Positions 11,500 through 19,838 are shown, numbered from the stretch's first letter. The stretch: 36,189 nucleotides of DNA from Acidovorax sp. (GCA_024711405.1 JANJSZ010000137.1:1-36189); one strand, 5' to 3'. The notes: generated from the letters alone by a model not told the origin. Numbers and translations are program-made.

Positions 11500-12758
11500 G
11501 GTGTGGTCTCCGGGCGCAGCAACAGGCTGCCGTCGTCCAGGCGGGCGCTGTAGCCTGCCGCTTGCAGCCGGGTGGCCAGGGCCGCCTGCTCTTCGGCCGT
11601 CAGCGTCACGCCGCGAAGGCGCAGCTCGCCCGCGGTGTATTCGAGTGCATTGGGCAGCTGGCCCGCGGGCAGGGCGGCCCCTGCTGCCGCGAGCAGGGGC
11701 TCCAGGTCGCGCGGTGACACGCTGCCGGTGGCCTGGCGCAGCGTGGCCAGTTCGCGTTCCATCTGCACGGGGGCATCGACCACCACCTGCACCTTGGGAA
11801 ATGTCTGGGTGAGCGCCTTGCGCACACCGGCCTGCTTGGCGGCAAGTGCACCACGCTCCTGCCAGGCCCAGGCGTTCAGGCCCACCAGGTGGGCGGCGGC
11901 CAGCAGGCCTGCGCCCCAGCGTGCCGCGCGCCACTGTGGCGCATGCAGAAAGGCGCTGGCGGCGCTGCCGGCCTTGCGCAGGGCGCGGGTGCGCCCGGTG
12001 CTGGCCAGGTCGAACTGCGCCAGATCCCAGTCGCTGCGCGCCGCATCGAGCGCGCGCTGACTGGCGGTGTGCAGCACCACCGACTGGCCCAGCGTGCGCT
12101 CGGCCAGTGTCGCCACGGCGGGCTCGGCGCGCACCGGCGGCATCGCTTCGCCGGGGTCTCCGGGACGGGTGGCCGGGCCGATCAGACCCAGTGCCGCAGC
12201 GGACAGGGGCAGCACGGCCACGCCCTGATCGGGCCCGTGGCCGCAAACCACGAGCTGGGCATCCTCGGGGCTGCCCAGCGCAAACAGCTCGGGCCCGCCG
12301 CTGGCGGTGGGGCCCGGTGCAAATTCGGGCACCACGCGCGCGACGCGCCGGCCTGCGGCCTCCAGTGTCTGCAGCGCTTCGCGCAGCCAGGCCCGGTCGC
12401 ACACGGCCACCCACACCGGCTCGCCGGCGCGGGCACCCGGTTGCAGGGCAAAGTGCAGCTGGGAAGGTTCGTCGAGCAGCTGGTCTTCCAGCAGGCCTTC
12501 GAGCACCGAGCGCAGGCGCGGTGTCTGCTGGCCCCCCCCCAGCGGCACACCCTGGGGCAATTGCACGCGCTGCCATGAAAGCGCCGCTGCCGGCACCACC
12601 GCCACCACCTCGCCGCCCGGCCGGGCAGGCTCGGGCAGCAGCGGCGCCGGGGCGCTGGCGTGGCGAAGTGCGGTGTGGCCGTCGGCGGTCAGCGTGTAGC
12701 TGTAGGCAGTGGCGGACCCGGAAGGTGCCTGGGGCAGGAAAAGGATCAGGGTGCTCAT
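11496..12758 (-). CDS. gspL: Type II secretion protein GspL
   Basis: MSTLILFLPQAPSGSATAYSYTLTADG..., LEGLLEDQLLDEPSQLHFAL, position in gsp cluster. Confidence 0.88.
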   Translation of the reverse strand: MSTLILFLPQAPSGSATAYSYTLTADGHTALRHASAPAPLLPEPARPGGEVVAVVPAAALSWQRVQLPQGVPLGGGQQTPRLRSVLEGLLEDQLLDEPSQLHFALQPGARAGEPVWVAVCDRAWLREALQTLEAAGRRVARVVPEFAPGPTASGGPELFALGSPEDAQLVVCGHGPDQGVAVLPLSAAALGLIGPATRPGDPGEAMPPVRAEPAVATLAERTLGQSVVLHTASQRALDAARSDWDLAQFDLASTGRTRALRKAGSAASAFLHAPQWRAARWGAGLLAAAHLVGLNAWAWQERGALAAKQAGVRKALTQTFPKVQVVVDAPVQMERELATLRQATGSVSPRDLEPLLAAAGAALPAGQLPNALEYTAGELRLRGVTLTAEEQAALATRLQAAGYSARLDDGSLLLRPETTP

Positions 12759-12816
12759 GGGCGGGATTTGCGGGCCATTTTAGGGGGCAGAGTTGACAGT
12801 GCTGCGGCAAGGGCGC

Positions 12817-13824
12817 TCAGCGCGCCGCTGGGGGCGCAGCGGTCGCGCCTGCGCTGTCAAAAGCGCCGCGTTCGCGCCACAGCGTGGTGACGGTGGTGCC
12901 CTGGCGCATCACCAGCGAGCGTTCTTCCACCACGCTGGTGCCCAGGCGCAGGCGCCCGCGCACCTCGAAGTAGCGCGAGGCGATGGCATGGTCATCGGCG
13001 TTCAGCGCAATGCTGGCGCCCAGCTGGTCGGAGACATCGGTCAACGCCCGGAAATGGCGCGCCTGCCGGGCCTGCACCAGCTTTTGCGCGTCCGCCATGT
13101 CCAGCCCGTCGATCGCGGCCGACAGCACATCCACGTCGGCCGTGTTCAGGTTCACCGGGGTGCGCATCGGCAACAGCGTGACATGCGGCGCCAGCACGGT
13201 CAGTGTGGCGGGGGGCAGGCCCAGCCAGCCCAGCTGGGCCGGGGTCGGCGGCAGCAGGGGGGCGCTGCTGTTGGCGCCCTGGCTGGCTTTGGCTTCGCGC
13301 AGGCCCTGCACGAGCAGGCTCAGTTGCTGCGCAGGCAGGCCCAGGCGCTCGAACAGGCGAGAAAACTGGCGCAAGGAGCCCGCGTTGACCTTGTCGCCAT
13401 CGACCAGGTTGGTCAGGTTCAGCCGCCCCTGCAGGTCGGTGATCTGGCCGGACAGAAAGGCGTCGGTGGTGTCGGTGCTGGCGTCGTCCACCTGGGTCAT
13501 GTTGCGGTCGGCCGCCAGAAAGGTGGACAGGCGCGCCTCCTGCAGCGGCACGGCCCAGGGTTCGGCCAGGTGGTCGGCACCGCCGGTGATGCCGTCCTCG
13601 CGCAGGATCAGGCGCGACCAGTCGAGCGCGCCCACCAGAATCCAGGCCGACTGCAGCCGGGCGCGCTCAGCCGTCTCGACCTCGACCGCACGCCACTGCT
13701 GCCACAGGGCAGCGGCGGCAAAGGTGGCCACCAGCGTTACCGTGAGCATGGCCGCCAGCAGGGCCGCACCGCGCTGGCGGGCGGGGCCTGCAGTGCTTTG
13801 CAAAGGGGTGGTGCGGTGCCTCAT
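12817..13824 (-). CDS. gspK: Type II secretion minor pseudopilin GspK
   Basis: RQRGAALLAAMLTVTLVATFAAAALWQQWRAVEVE, WILVGALDWSRLIL, DLQGRLNLTNLV; start taken at MRHRTTPLQ. Confidence 0.93.
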   Translation of the reverse strand: MRHRTTPLQSTAGPARQRGAALLAAMLTVTLVATFAAAALWQQWRAVEVETAERARLQSAWILVGALDWSRLILREDGITGGADHLAEPWAVPLQEARLSTFLAADRNMTQVDDASTDTTDAFLSGQITDLQGRLNLTNLVDGDKVNAGSLRQFSRLFERLGLPAQQLSLLVQGLREAKASQGANSSAPLLPPTPAQLGWLGLPPATLTVLAPHVTLLPMRTPVNLNTADVDVLSAAIDGLDMADAQKLVQARQARHFRALTDVSDQLGASIALNADDHAIASRYFEVRGRLRLGTSVVEERSLVMRQGTTVTTLWRERGAFDSAGATAAPPAAR

Positions 13825-14669
13825 GACTTGCCGCCACCCAGCACCGGGTTGACCCAATCGCGCGTGATCTGCCCGGCCAGCGCCTGGCCCGGGCGGATGG
13901 TGATCTGCAGGCGCACGCCATCGGGCAGCGCAGCGTTGGCCTCGCCGGGCGTCGTGTTGCTGCTGGACTGCGGGTTCGACCAGGCGCCGCCGCGGTAAAA
14001 ATAGATTTGCCAGTTGTCCAGTGGCAGCAACACCACTTCTCTGCGCCGTTCGGCTTCGTTGGGATTACCGGCCCACTGGGCGGCCTGCTGCCAGGCCTGT
14101 TGCCAGTCGGCATGGGTGCGCACCGGGGGCGATTGCCAGCGCAGCCAATGGCTGGCGCCCCGCACGTCGCGCCGGGTCCAGGCCACCACCAGGGCGCCTT
14201 CGTCGGGCACGGCGCTGCTGCGCCGCGTCATGCGCAACACCTGGCCGTCCCAGTTCAGCGGCGTGGTGTAGGGCACGGACACGATGGCGTCCAGATCCGC
14301 GCCCCACTGCGCAAGCGCAGCCTGCACCACCAGCAGTTCATCGGCCCGCTGGCGTGTCGTCTCTTGCGCCCGCGCCATGCCGTCCAGCCCGCGCCACCCC
14401 AGGATGGCCATCAGCGCCATGATGGCAATGGCCACCAGCAGCTCGATCAGGGTGAAGCCGCGCGGCGACGATGCGCCGTGCAGCAGCGTGGGGACTATCA
14501 GCCCGCCGCCCGGCCGCCCGAAGGCGGGTTGGGCCCCCTCGGGGGGCAGCGAGCGACACGCAGTGCGCGACCGTGGGGGCCTTGTCAACCCGCCGCCCGG
14601 CCGCCCGAAGGCGGGTTGGGCCCCCTCGGGGGGCAGCGTCGACACGCAGTGCGGGAGCGTGGGGGTCAT
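13821..14669 (-). CDS. gspJ: Type II secretion minor pseudopilin GspJ, with repeat-derived N-terminal leader
   Basis: SSPRG/FTLIELLVAIAIMALMAILGWRGLDGMARA prepilin motif; ATG at 14669 arranged TGAAATG with the gspI stop. Confidence 0.9.
   Translation of the reverse strand: MTPTLPHCVSTLPPEGAQPAFGRPGGGLTRPPRSRTACRSLPPEGAQPAFGRPGGGLIVPTLLHGASSPRGFTLIELLVAIAIMALMAILGWRGLDGMARAQETTRQRADELLVVQAALAQWGADLDAIVSVPYTTPLNWDGQVLRMTRRSSAVPDEGALVVAWTRRDVRGASHWLRWQSPPVRTHADWQQAWQQAAQWAGNPNEAERRREVVLLPLDNWQIYFYRGGAWSNPQSSSNTTPGEANAALPDGVRLQITIRPGQALAGQITRDWVNPVLGGGKS
14502..14669 (-). repeat. Tandem direct repeat (family E, two units, period 87 bp) inside gspJ leader
   Basis: CCCGCCGCCCGGCCGCCCGAAGGCGGGTTGGGCCCCCTCGGGGGGCAGCG occurs at 14502 and 14589, followed by GACACGCAGTGCG...GTGGGGG in both. 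Confidence 0.93.
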
Positions 14670-14670
14670 T

Positions 14671-15030
14671 TCAATATCTACCCACGATGGTGGACAGGCG
14701 CAGTACCGAGTTCTCGCCATCGAACACCTGCGCATCCACGCGCCGAAAACTCGGATTGGGCGTGGGCCGCACGATCACGGCCACATCGAAGCGTCGCCCC
14801 GCCTGCTCGCAGGGCTGGGTGCTGTCGCCCACCCCCGGCATCTGGCGCGACAGGCGGGCCTTGACCAGTTCGTTCTCGGCGCAGAGCTGGGCCAGCACGA
14901 TGTCCGATTGCCGCAACGCATTGCGCGTCAGCGCCGTGGTGGCCTGCAGGCCCGCCAGAAGGGCAATGGCCACAATGGCCAGCGCCACCAGCACCTCGAC
15001 CAGGGTAAAGCCCTGTTCTGGCGTTTTCAT
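14671..15030 (-). CDS. gspI: Type II secretion minor pseudopilin GspI
   Basis: MKTPEQG/FTLVEVLVALAIVAIALLAGLQATTALTRNA. Confidence 0.93.
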   Translation of the reverse strand: MKTPEQGFTLVEVLVALAIVAIALLAGLQATTALTRNALRQSDIVLAQLCAENELVKARLSRQMPGVGDSTQPCEQAGRRFDVAVIVRPTPNPSFRRVDAQVFDGENSVLRLSTIVGRY

Positions 15031-15554
15031 GGCAGTGGCTCCACCGCGAAAGGCCGCAGGCCGTCGGTGGCCACGCGCAGCGTGCGTTCGGGGTGGGCCT
15101 GGTGGGCCAGCAGCACCTGCTGCGGCCCGATCAGCGGCTCGGGCCCCAGTTGCAGGGTGGCGGGGCCGCGCACCGTGGTGCCGGCATCCAGCCACTGGGT
15201 GGGAAGCGTGCCGGCGGGCAGGCCCTCGAACCGGAAACCCTGCGCATCGGCGCGCCAGCGTACCGGCACGCCCGTGCCGCGCGACTGGGCCCGGCCCGAT
15301 TCCAGCAGGGCCGCCAGCCGTGCCGCTTCGCGTTCCAGCTGCGTCTGTCCGCCGTCGCGCAGCGCCAGGCTGACGCCCGCCGTGGCCAACGCCATGATGC
15401 TGATGACCACCAGCAATTCAAGGAGGGTAAAGCCCCCCTGAGCCGCTACGCGGCTTCCCCCCTCTCTCGCGCTGCGCGCGGGAAGGGGGACGACGCCAGT
15501 GGCCTGGCAAAGCCAGTTCCACGGCGTCCCTGGCCGGGGGCGCGCCAGTTTCAT
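15027..15554 (-). CDS. gspH: Type II secretion minor pseudopilin GspH, with repeat-derived start codon and leader
   Basis: AAQGG/FTLLELLVVISIMALATAGVSLALRDG; only in-frame ATG upstream of the prepilin motif is at 15554 within a family A repeat. Confidence 0.88.
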   Translation of the reverse strand: MKLARPRPGTPWNWLCQATGVVPLPARSAREGGSRVAAQGGFTLLELLVVISIMALATAGVSLALRDGGQTQLEREAARLAALLESGRAQSRGTGVPVRWRADAQGFRFEGLPAGTLPTQWLDAGTTVRGPATLQLGPEPLIGPQQVLLAHQAHPERTLRVATDGLRPFAVEPLP

Positions 15555-15556
15555 GG
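15433..15556 (+). repeat. Interspersed repeat, family A, short form, overlapping gspH 5' end
   Basis: CCCCCCTGAGCCGCTACGCGGCTTCCCCCCTCTCTCGCGCTGCGCGCGGGAAGGGGGACGACGCC...GGCGTCCCTGGCC...GCGCCAGTTTCATGGGCC, aligns to 1023-1147. Confidence 0.85.
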
Positions 15557-15585
15557 GCCTGGGATGCGTGGGGAAAGAAGGCGGG

Positions 15586-16050
15586 TCACTGCCAGCTGCC
15601 GATATCCGCGTCCTTGCCCTCGCCGCCCGACTGGCCGTCGGCGCCGAACGACATCACGTCGATCTCGCCCTTGATGCCGGGGTTCAGGTACTGGTAAGGG
15701 CGCCCCCAGGGGTCGTTGGGCAGCTTTTCGAGGTAAGGTTTCCAGTTGCCGGGGATGGGGCCGGCCGTGGGCTTGGCGACCAGCGCCTGCAGGCCCTGTT
15801 CGGCCGTGGGGTAGCGCTGGTTGTCCAGGCGGTACAGCTTGAGCGCCTGCATCACGTTGGTGACGTCGGTGCGGGCGGCGGTGCCGCGCGCGTCGTCGGC
15901 GCGGTCGAGCACGTTGGGCACGATCAGCGCGGCCAGCACGCCGATGATGACCAGCACCACCATCAGCTCGATCAGGGTGAAGCCCCGCGCAAGGTGCGTG
16001 GCCAGGCGGCTGCGGGCGGGGCGCAGGGGGAGGGCGGAGGATTTGTTCAC
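15586..16050 (-). CDS. gspG: Type II secretion major pseudopilin GspG
   Basis: LARG/FTLIELMVVLVIIGVLAALIVPNVLDRADDARGTAARTDVTNVMQALKLYRLDNQRYPTAEQGLQALV...; GTG start at 16050 (VNKSSALPL). Confidence 0.95.
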   Translation of the reverse strand: MNKSSALPLRPARSRLATHLARGFTLIELMVVLVIIGVLAALIVPNVLDRADDARGTAARTDVTNVMQALKLYRLDNQRYPTAEQGLQALVAKPTAGPIPGNWKPYLEKLPNDPWGRPYQYLNPGIKGEIDVMSFGADGQSGGEGKDADIGSWQ

Positions 16051-16097
16051 TGCAGGCGGTCTCGGGAGGGTCGGATCGCGTGAATCATAATCCCCGC

Positions 16098-16553
16098 ATG
16101 GTGACCAATACACACAGCAAATGGGGCGTGCGCCTGGGGACTCTGGCTCTCTGGGCACTGGCGGGCGCCAGCGTGGTCTATTGGGGGTTGCGCCTGTCGG
16201 CACGGCCCGTGGGGCTGGCGGTGCCGGCCGTGGCCCCCGCGCCCGTGGCACCCGATGCCCATGCCATGGCGCGCCTGCTGGGTGTGCCGGCCGCGACCGA
16301 TGCGGTGGCGGGTCGGGCGCCCGTGGCCTCGCTGGCCAGCCGGTTTGCACTGATCGGTGTGTTGGCGGGCCGCAGCAGCGGCGGTGGTGCCGCGCTGATT
16401 GCGGTGGACGGCAAGCCGGCCAAGCCGTTCCGCGTGGGCGCCGCCGTGGACGAGGGGCTGGTGCTGCAGTCGCTGGACCCGCGCCAGGCCCGGCTGGGCG
16501 CCAGCGTCGATGGCCCCGCCACGCTGACGCTGGACATGCCCCTCAAGAACTGA
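16098..16553 (+). CDS. gspC: Type II secretion protein GspC (short, no PDZ domain), divergent from gspG
   Basis: MVTNTHSKWGVRLGTLALWALAGASVVYWGLRLSA, HR-domain-like SRFALIGVLAGRSSGGGAALIAVDGKPAKPFRVGAAV. Confidence 0.85.
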   Translation: MVTNTHSKWGVRLGTLALWALAGASVVYWGLRLSARPVGLAVPAVAPAPVAPDAHAMARLLGVPAATDAVAGRAPVASLASRFALIGVLAGRSSGGGAALIAVDGKPAKPFRVGAAVDEGLVLQSLDPRQARLGASVDGPATLTLDMPLKN

Positions 16554-17139
16554 GCCGGTCCAGGTTCCGGATTTCCCATTCGCCCCACGCTGGCGCAGCC
16601 GCCGGCCACTGCTCCGGCCGGGGCCAGACGCCGTCGCCACGGGCCTGCAGCCAGGCCACGCAGCGCGCCACGCCGGCGTGGGTGATCCACACCACGTCCT
16701 GCGCTGCCTGCTTTGCGGGCTGTGGCTGCGCGGCGCGCAAGGCCAGCGAAACGCGGGCCAGCATGGCGCTCAGGCTCTCGCCACCGCCGGGTGCGTAGGT
16801 GGCAAAGGCCGCCGTCCACGCGTCGATGGCCGTTTTGCCGATGTGCTCCCAGGCCCGCCCTTCCCAGTGGCCAAAGTCCATTTCACGCAGGCGAGCGTCG
16901 GGATTGGAGGCCAAATCGGGCCTGAGCGCTTGCAGGTCATGCGCCAGCAGCGCACATCTTTGCAGCGTTGAATGAAAGACCCGCGCCTTCGGCGGCAGGG
17001 CGTCTGCCAGGCGTTGTGCGGCCACGCGGGTGGCTGCGGCGTCGGCTGGCACATCGACTGCACCGTAGCAGGTGCCCGGTGCCACCAGGGGTTGTGCATG
17101 GCGCACCAGCCACAGGCGGGCGCCGGCGGGCGGGCTCAT
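16543..17139 (-). CDS. cobC: Histidine phosphatase, probable alpha-ribazole phosphatase CobC
   Basis: LWLVRHAQPLVAPGTCYGAVDVPAD (RH motif), REMDFGHWEGRAWEHIG, VWITHAGVARCV; next to cobS. Confidence 0.85.
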   Translation of the reverse strand: MSPPAGARLWLVRHAQPLVAPGTCYGAVDVPADAAATRVAAQRLADALPPKARVFHSTLQRCALLAHDLQALRPDLASNPDARLREMDFGHWEGRAWEHIGKTAIDAWTAAFATYAPGGGESLSAMLARVSLALRAAQPQPAKQAAQDVVWITHAGVARCVAWLQARGDGVWPRPEQWPAAAPAWGEWEIRNLDRLSS

Positions 17140-17236
17140 TCCATTTTCAGACCCTCCGTGTCGTTGTTGCTTCGCCTTGCCGTGCTGCAGCACTGTCTGC
17201 GGCTTCGCGCCTAGACACGAAGGGTCTGGAAACGGA
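17138..17236. repeat. Long imperfect inverted repeat between cobS and cobC
   Basis: ATTCCATTTTCAGACCCTCCGTGTC ... GACACGAAGGGTCTGGAAACGGAAT; about 25-nt arms with few mismatches around a GTGCTGCAGCAC palindrome. Confidence 0.8.
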
Positions 17237-17237
17237 A

Positions 17238-18044
17238 TTACATCCATCGCAGAGCCAGCGCCGCGCCCAGGTAAAACCCGATCTCGCTGACCTGCTGCGT
17301 GGCGCCCAGGCAATCGCCCGTGAAGCCCTGCAGGCGCCGCGCGAACCAGCGCGCCAGCCACGCGGCAGCCAGCGCACTTGCCGTGAAAGATGCTATTAAA
17401 TAAATAGCTGAATGCGTTTGCCATACAAGCGCCAGCGGCATCAAACACCAGAACATGGCGGCCGCCAGGGCGCCCCCCGAGATCTGATCGGCCAGCGGTT
17501 TGCTTTTGGACCGGGCCGTGTCGCCCACATGCGGCAGCCCGCGCACGATGAACAGCGGCCACAGGCGCGACAGCACATGGCCGCCCACCAGTGCCGCCAC
17601 CGCCGCCAGCAGGCTGTGCGCACCCAGCAGCGCCAGCAGGCTGACCTTGGCCAGCAGCGCCAGCACCAGCGCCATGGCCCCGAAGGCGCCGATGCGCGAG
17701 TCTTTCATGATGTCGAGCGCCCGCTCGCGGTCATGGCTGCCGCCCAGTCCGTCGGCCACGTCGGCCAGGCCGTCCTCGTGAAACCCCCCCGTCATCAGCA
17801 CCGTGGCGATGGTGCAGAACACCGCCGCTACGGCCGGCGCCATCGGGTTGGGCGCCAGGGCTGCGTGCAGCGCGGCATACACGCCCGCCGCCAGCGCCGC
17901 CGCCAGCCAGCCGATGCCCGGAAAATGCGCGGCACTGGCGCGCAGCATGGCCGGGCTGTAGCCCACCCAGCCGGCCAGCCGCCCGGTGACGGGGATGCGG
18001 GTGAAAAACTGCACGGCCAGCAGGTAGTGGCGCAGGGCTTGCAT
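17238..18044 (-). CDS. cobS: Adenosylcobinamide-GDP ribazoletransferase CobS
   Basis: AVQFFTRIPVTGRLAGWVGYSP, GGFHEDGLADVADGLGGSHDRERALDIMKDSRIGAFGAMAL. Confidence 0.95.
   Translation of the reverse strand: MQALRHYLLAVQFFTRIPVTGRLAGWVGYSPAMLRASAAHFPGIGWLAAALAAGVYAALHAALAPNPMAPAVAAVFCTIATVLMTGGFHEDGLADVADGLGGSHDRERALDIMKDSRIGAFGAMALVLALLAKVSLLALLGAHSLLAAVAALVGGHVLSRLWPLFIVRGLPHVGDTARSKSKPLADQISGGALAAAMFWCLMPLALVWQTHSAIYLIASFTASALAAAWLARWFARRLQGFTGDCLGATQQVSEIGFYLGAALALRWM
17391..17445 (+). repeat. Family F repeat within cobS coding sequence
   Basis: TGCTATTAAATAAATAGCTGAATGCGTTTGCCATACAAGCGCCAGCGGCAT. Confidence 0.65.
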
Positions 18045-18066
18045 GGTGCGGGACCGTGGGGATGTC

Positions 18067-18116
18067 AAATTAGATAGCTGCGGGCGCTTGATGGATAAGC
18101 GCCCGCAGTCATTTTG
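18067..18116 (+). repeat. Family F repeat between cobS and ilvA
   Basis: AATTAGATAGCTGCGGGCGCTTGATGGATAAGCGCCCGCAGTCATTTTG; core forms GGGCGCTT...AAGCGCCC hairpin. Confidence 0.65.
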
Positions 18117-18129
18117 CGCAATATCCTGG

Positions 18130-19689
18130 TCACTTGGAGCGCAAAAACAGCCGGTAGGCCGGGTTCAGCGTTTCTTCCACATACGGGTAGCCCAGCGTGG
18201 CCAGGAAGGCATCAAACGCTGCGGCGTCTTCGGGCGGCACCTGCAGGCCCACCAGAATGCGGCCGTAGTCGGCGCCCTGGTTGCGGTAGTGGAACAGGCT
18301 GATGTTCCAGGTGGGCTGCATCAGGCTCAGGAACTTGAGCAGCGCGCCGGGCCGCTCGGGGAACACGAAACGCAGCAGGCGCTCGTCCTGCGCCAGCGCC
18401 GAGTGGCCGCCCACCAGGTGGCGCAGGTGTTCCTTGGCGAGTTCGTCGTGCGTCAGGTCGAGCGACTCGAAGCCGTGGCGCTCGAAGTTTCTGGTGATCT
18501 TTTCCGACTCGCCCTTGCCGTGCGTGGCCAGGCCCACGAACACATGGGCGCGCTGGGCGTCGCTGATGCGGTAGTTGAACTCGGTCACGTTGCGCGGACC
18601 GCCTGGCAGGCTGCCGATGACTTCACAAAAACGCCGGAAGCTGCCGCGCTCCTCGGGAATGGTGACGGCCAGCAGCGCCTCGCGTTCTTCGCCCACTTCG
18701 GCGCGTTCGGCCACGAAGCGCAGGCGGTCGAAGTTCATATTGGCGCCGCACAGGATGGCGGCGTAGGTTTCACCCCGGGTTTTGTTTTTGGCCACGTACT
18801 GCTTGATGGCCGCCACGGCGAGGGCCCCGGCGGGCTCGACGATGCTGCGCGTGTCCACGAACACGTCCTTGATGGCGGCGCACACGGCGTCGGTGTCCAC
18901 GGTGACGAATTCATCCACCAGGCCCTGGGCGATGCGAAAGGTTTCCTCGCCCACCAGCTTGACGGCCGTGCCGTCGGAAAACAGGCCCACATCGGCCAGC
19001 GTGACGCGTTCGTGCGCGTTGACCGACTGGAGCATGGCGTCCGAGTCGTTCATCTGCACGCCGATCACCCTGATGTCGGGCCGCACCGCCTTGATGTAAT
19101 TGGCCACGCCTGCCACCAGGCCGCCGCCGCCAATCGCCACGAACACGGCGTTGAGCTGGTTGCTGCCCAGCTTTTGCAGCTGGCGCAGGATTTCCATGGC
19201 AATCGTGCCCTGGCCGGCGATCACGTCGGGGTCGTCAAAAGGGTGGACAAAGGTCAGCCCCTGCTCTTGCTGCAGCCGCACCGCGTGGTCGTAGGCATCG
19301 GAATAGCTGTCGCCCGCCAGCACCACCTCGCCGCCCAGCGCCTGCACGGCATCCACCTTGAGCTGTGGCGTGGTGGTGGGCATCACCACCACCGCGCGCG
19401 TGCCCAGCTTGCGCGCGCTCATGGCCACGCCCTGCGCGTGGTTGCCGGCCGAGGCGCAGATCACGCCCTTTTGCAACTGCTCGGGCGCCAGGTGGGCCAT
19501 CTTGTTGTAGGCGCCGCGCAGCTTGAAGCTGAACACCGGCTGCTGGTCCTCGCGTTTCAAAAGCACCTTGTTGTGCAGGCGGCGGCTGAGGTTCCTGGCG
19601 GGCTCCAGGGCTGACTCGACGGCCACGTCATAGACGCGCGCGGTCAGGATCTTCTTCAGGTAATCGAGGGGGGTGAGAGGCTGGGTCAT
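18130..19689 (-). CDS. ilvA: Threonine ammonia-lyase (dehydratase), biosynthetic
   Basis: LLKREDQQPVFSFKLRGAYNKM (PLP lysine region), CASAGNHAQGVA, VAIGGGGLVAG, two C-terminal ACT-like regions. Confidence 0.96.
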   Translation of the reverse strand: MTQPLTPLDYLKKILTARVYDVAVESALEPARNLSRRLHNKVLLKREDQQPVFSFKLRGAYNKMAHLAPEQLQKGVICASAGNHAQGVAMSARKLGTRAVVVMPTTTPQLKVDAVQALGGEVVLAGDSYSDAYDHAVRLQQEQGLTFVHPFDDPDVIAGQGTIAMEILRQLQKLGSNQLNAVFVAIGGGGLVAGVANYIKAVRPDIRVIGVQMNDSDAMLQSVNAHERVTLADVGLFSDGTAVKLVGEETFRIAQGLVDEFVTVDTDAVCAAIKDVFVDTRSIVEPAGALAVAAIKQYVAKNKTRGETYAAILCGANMNFDRLRFVAERAEVGEEREALLAVTIPEERGSFRRFCEVIGSLPGGPRNVTEFNYRISDAQRAHVFVGLATHGKGESEKITRNFERHGFESLDLTHDELAKEHLRHLVGGHSALAQDERLLRFVFPERPGALLKFLSLMQPTWNISLFHYRNQGADYGRILVGLQVPPEDAAAFDAFLATLGYPYVEETLNPAYRLFLRSK

Positions 19690-19806
19690 GGGATGGCAGG
19701 GTGTGTGCCGCCGCAGCGAAGGTGGCGGGGCAGCCATCATAGGCGCAACGCCTGACGGCCCGGCAGGGGCGGGGCCTGTCCGTACAGTGCTGGGCGGCGC
19801 ACAGGC

Positions 19807-19838
19807 AAAAAAAAGCCCCAGGCGGTAAGGCCCAGGGC
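19807..19838 (-). terminator. Rho-independent terminator of candidate sRNA
   Basis: 9-bp stem GCCCTGGGC/GCCTGGGGC (two G-U), loop CTTACC, followed by 8 T on the minus strand. Confidence 0.88.

Noticed and set aside
14502-14669. CRISPR array from the 87-bp direct repeats
   Set aside because: Only two units, directly tandem without unique spacers, and inside a coding leader.
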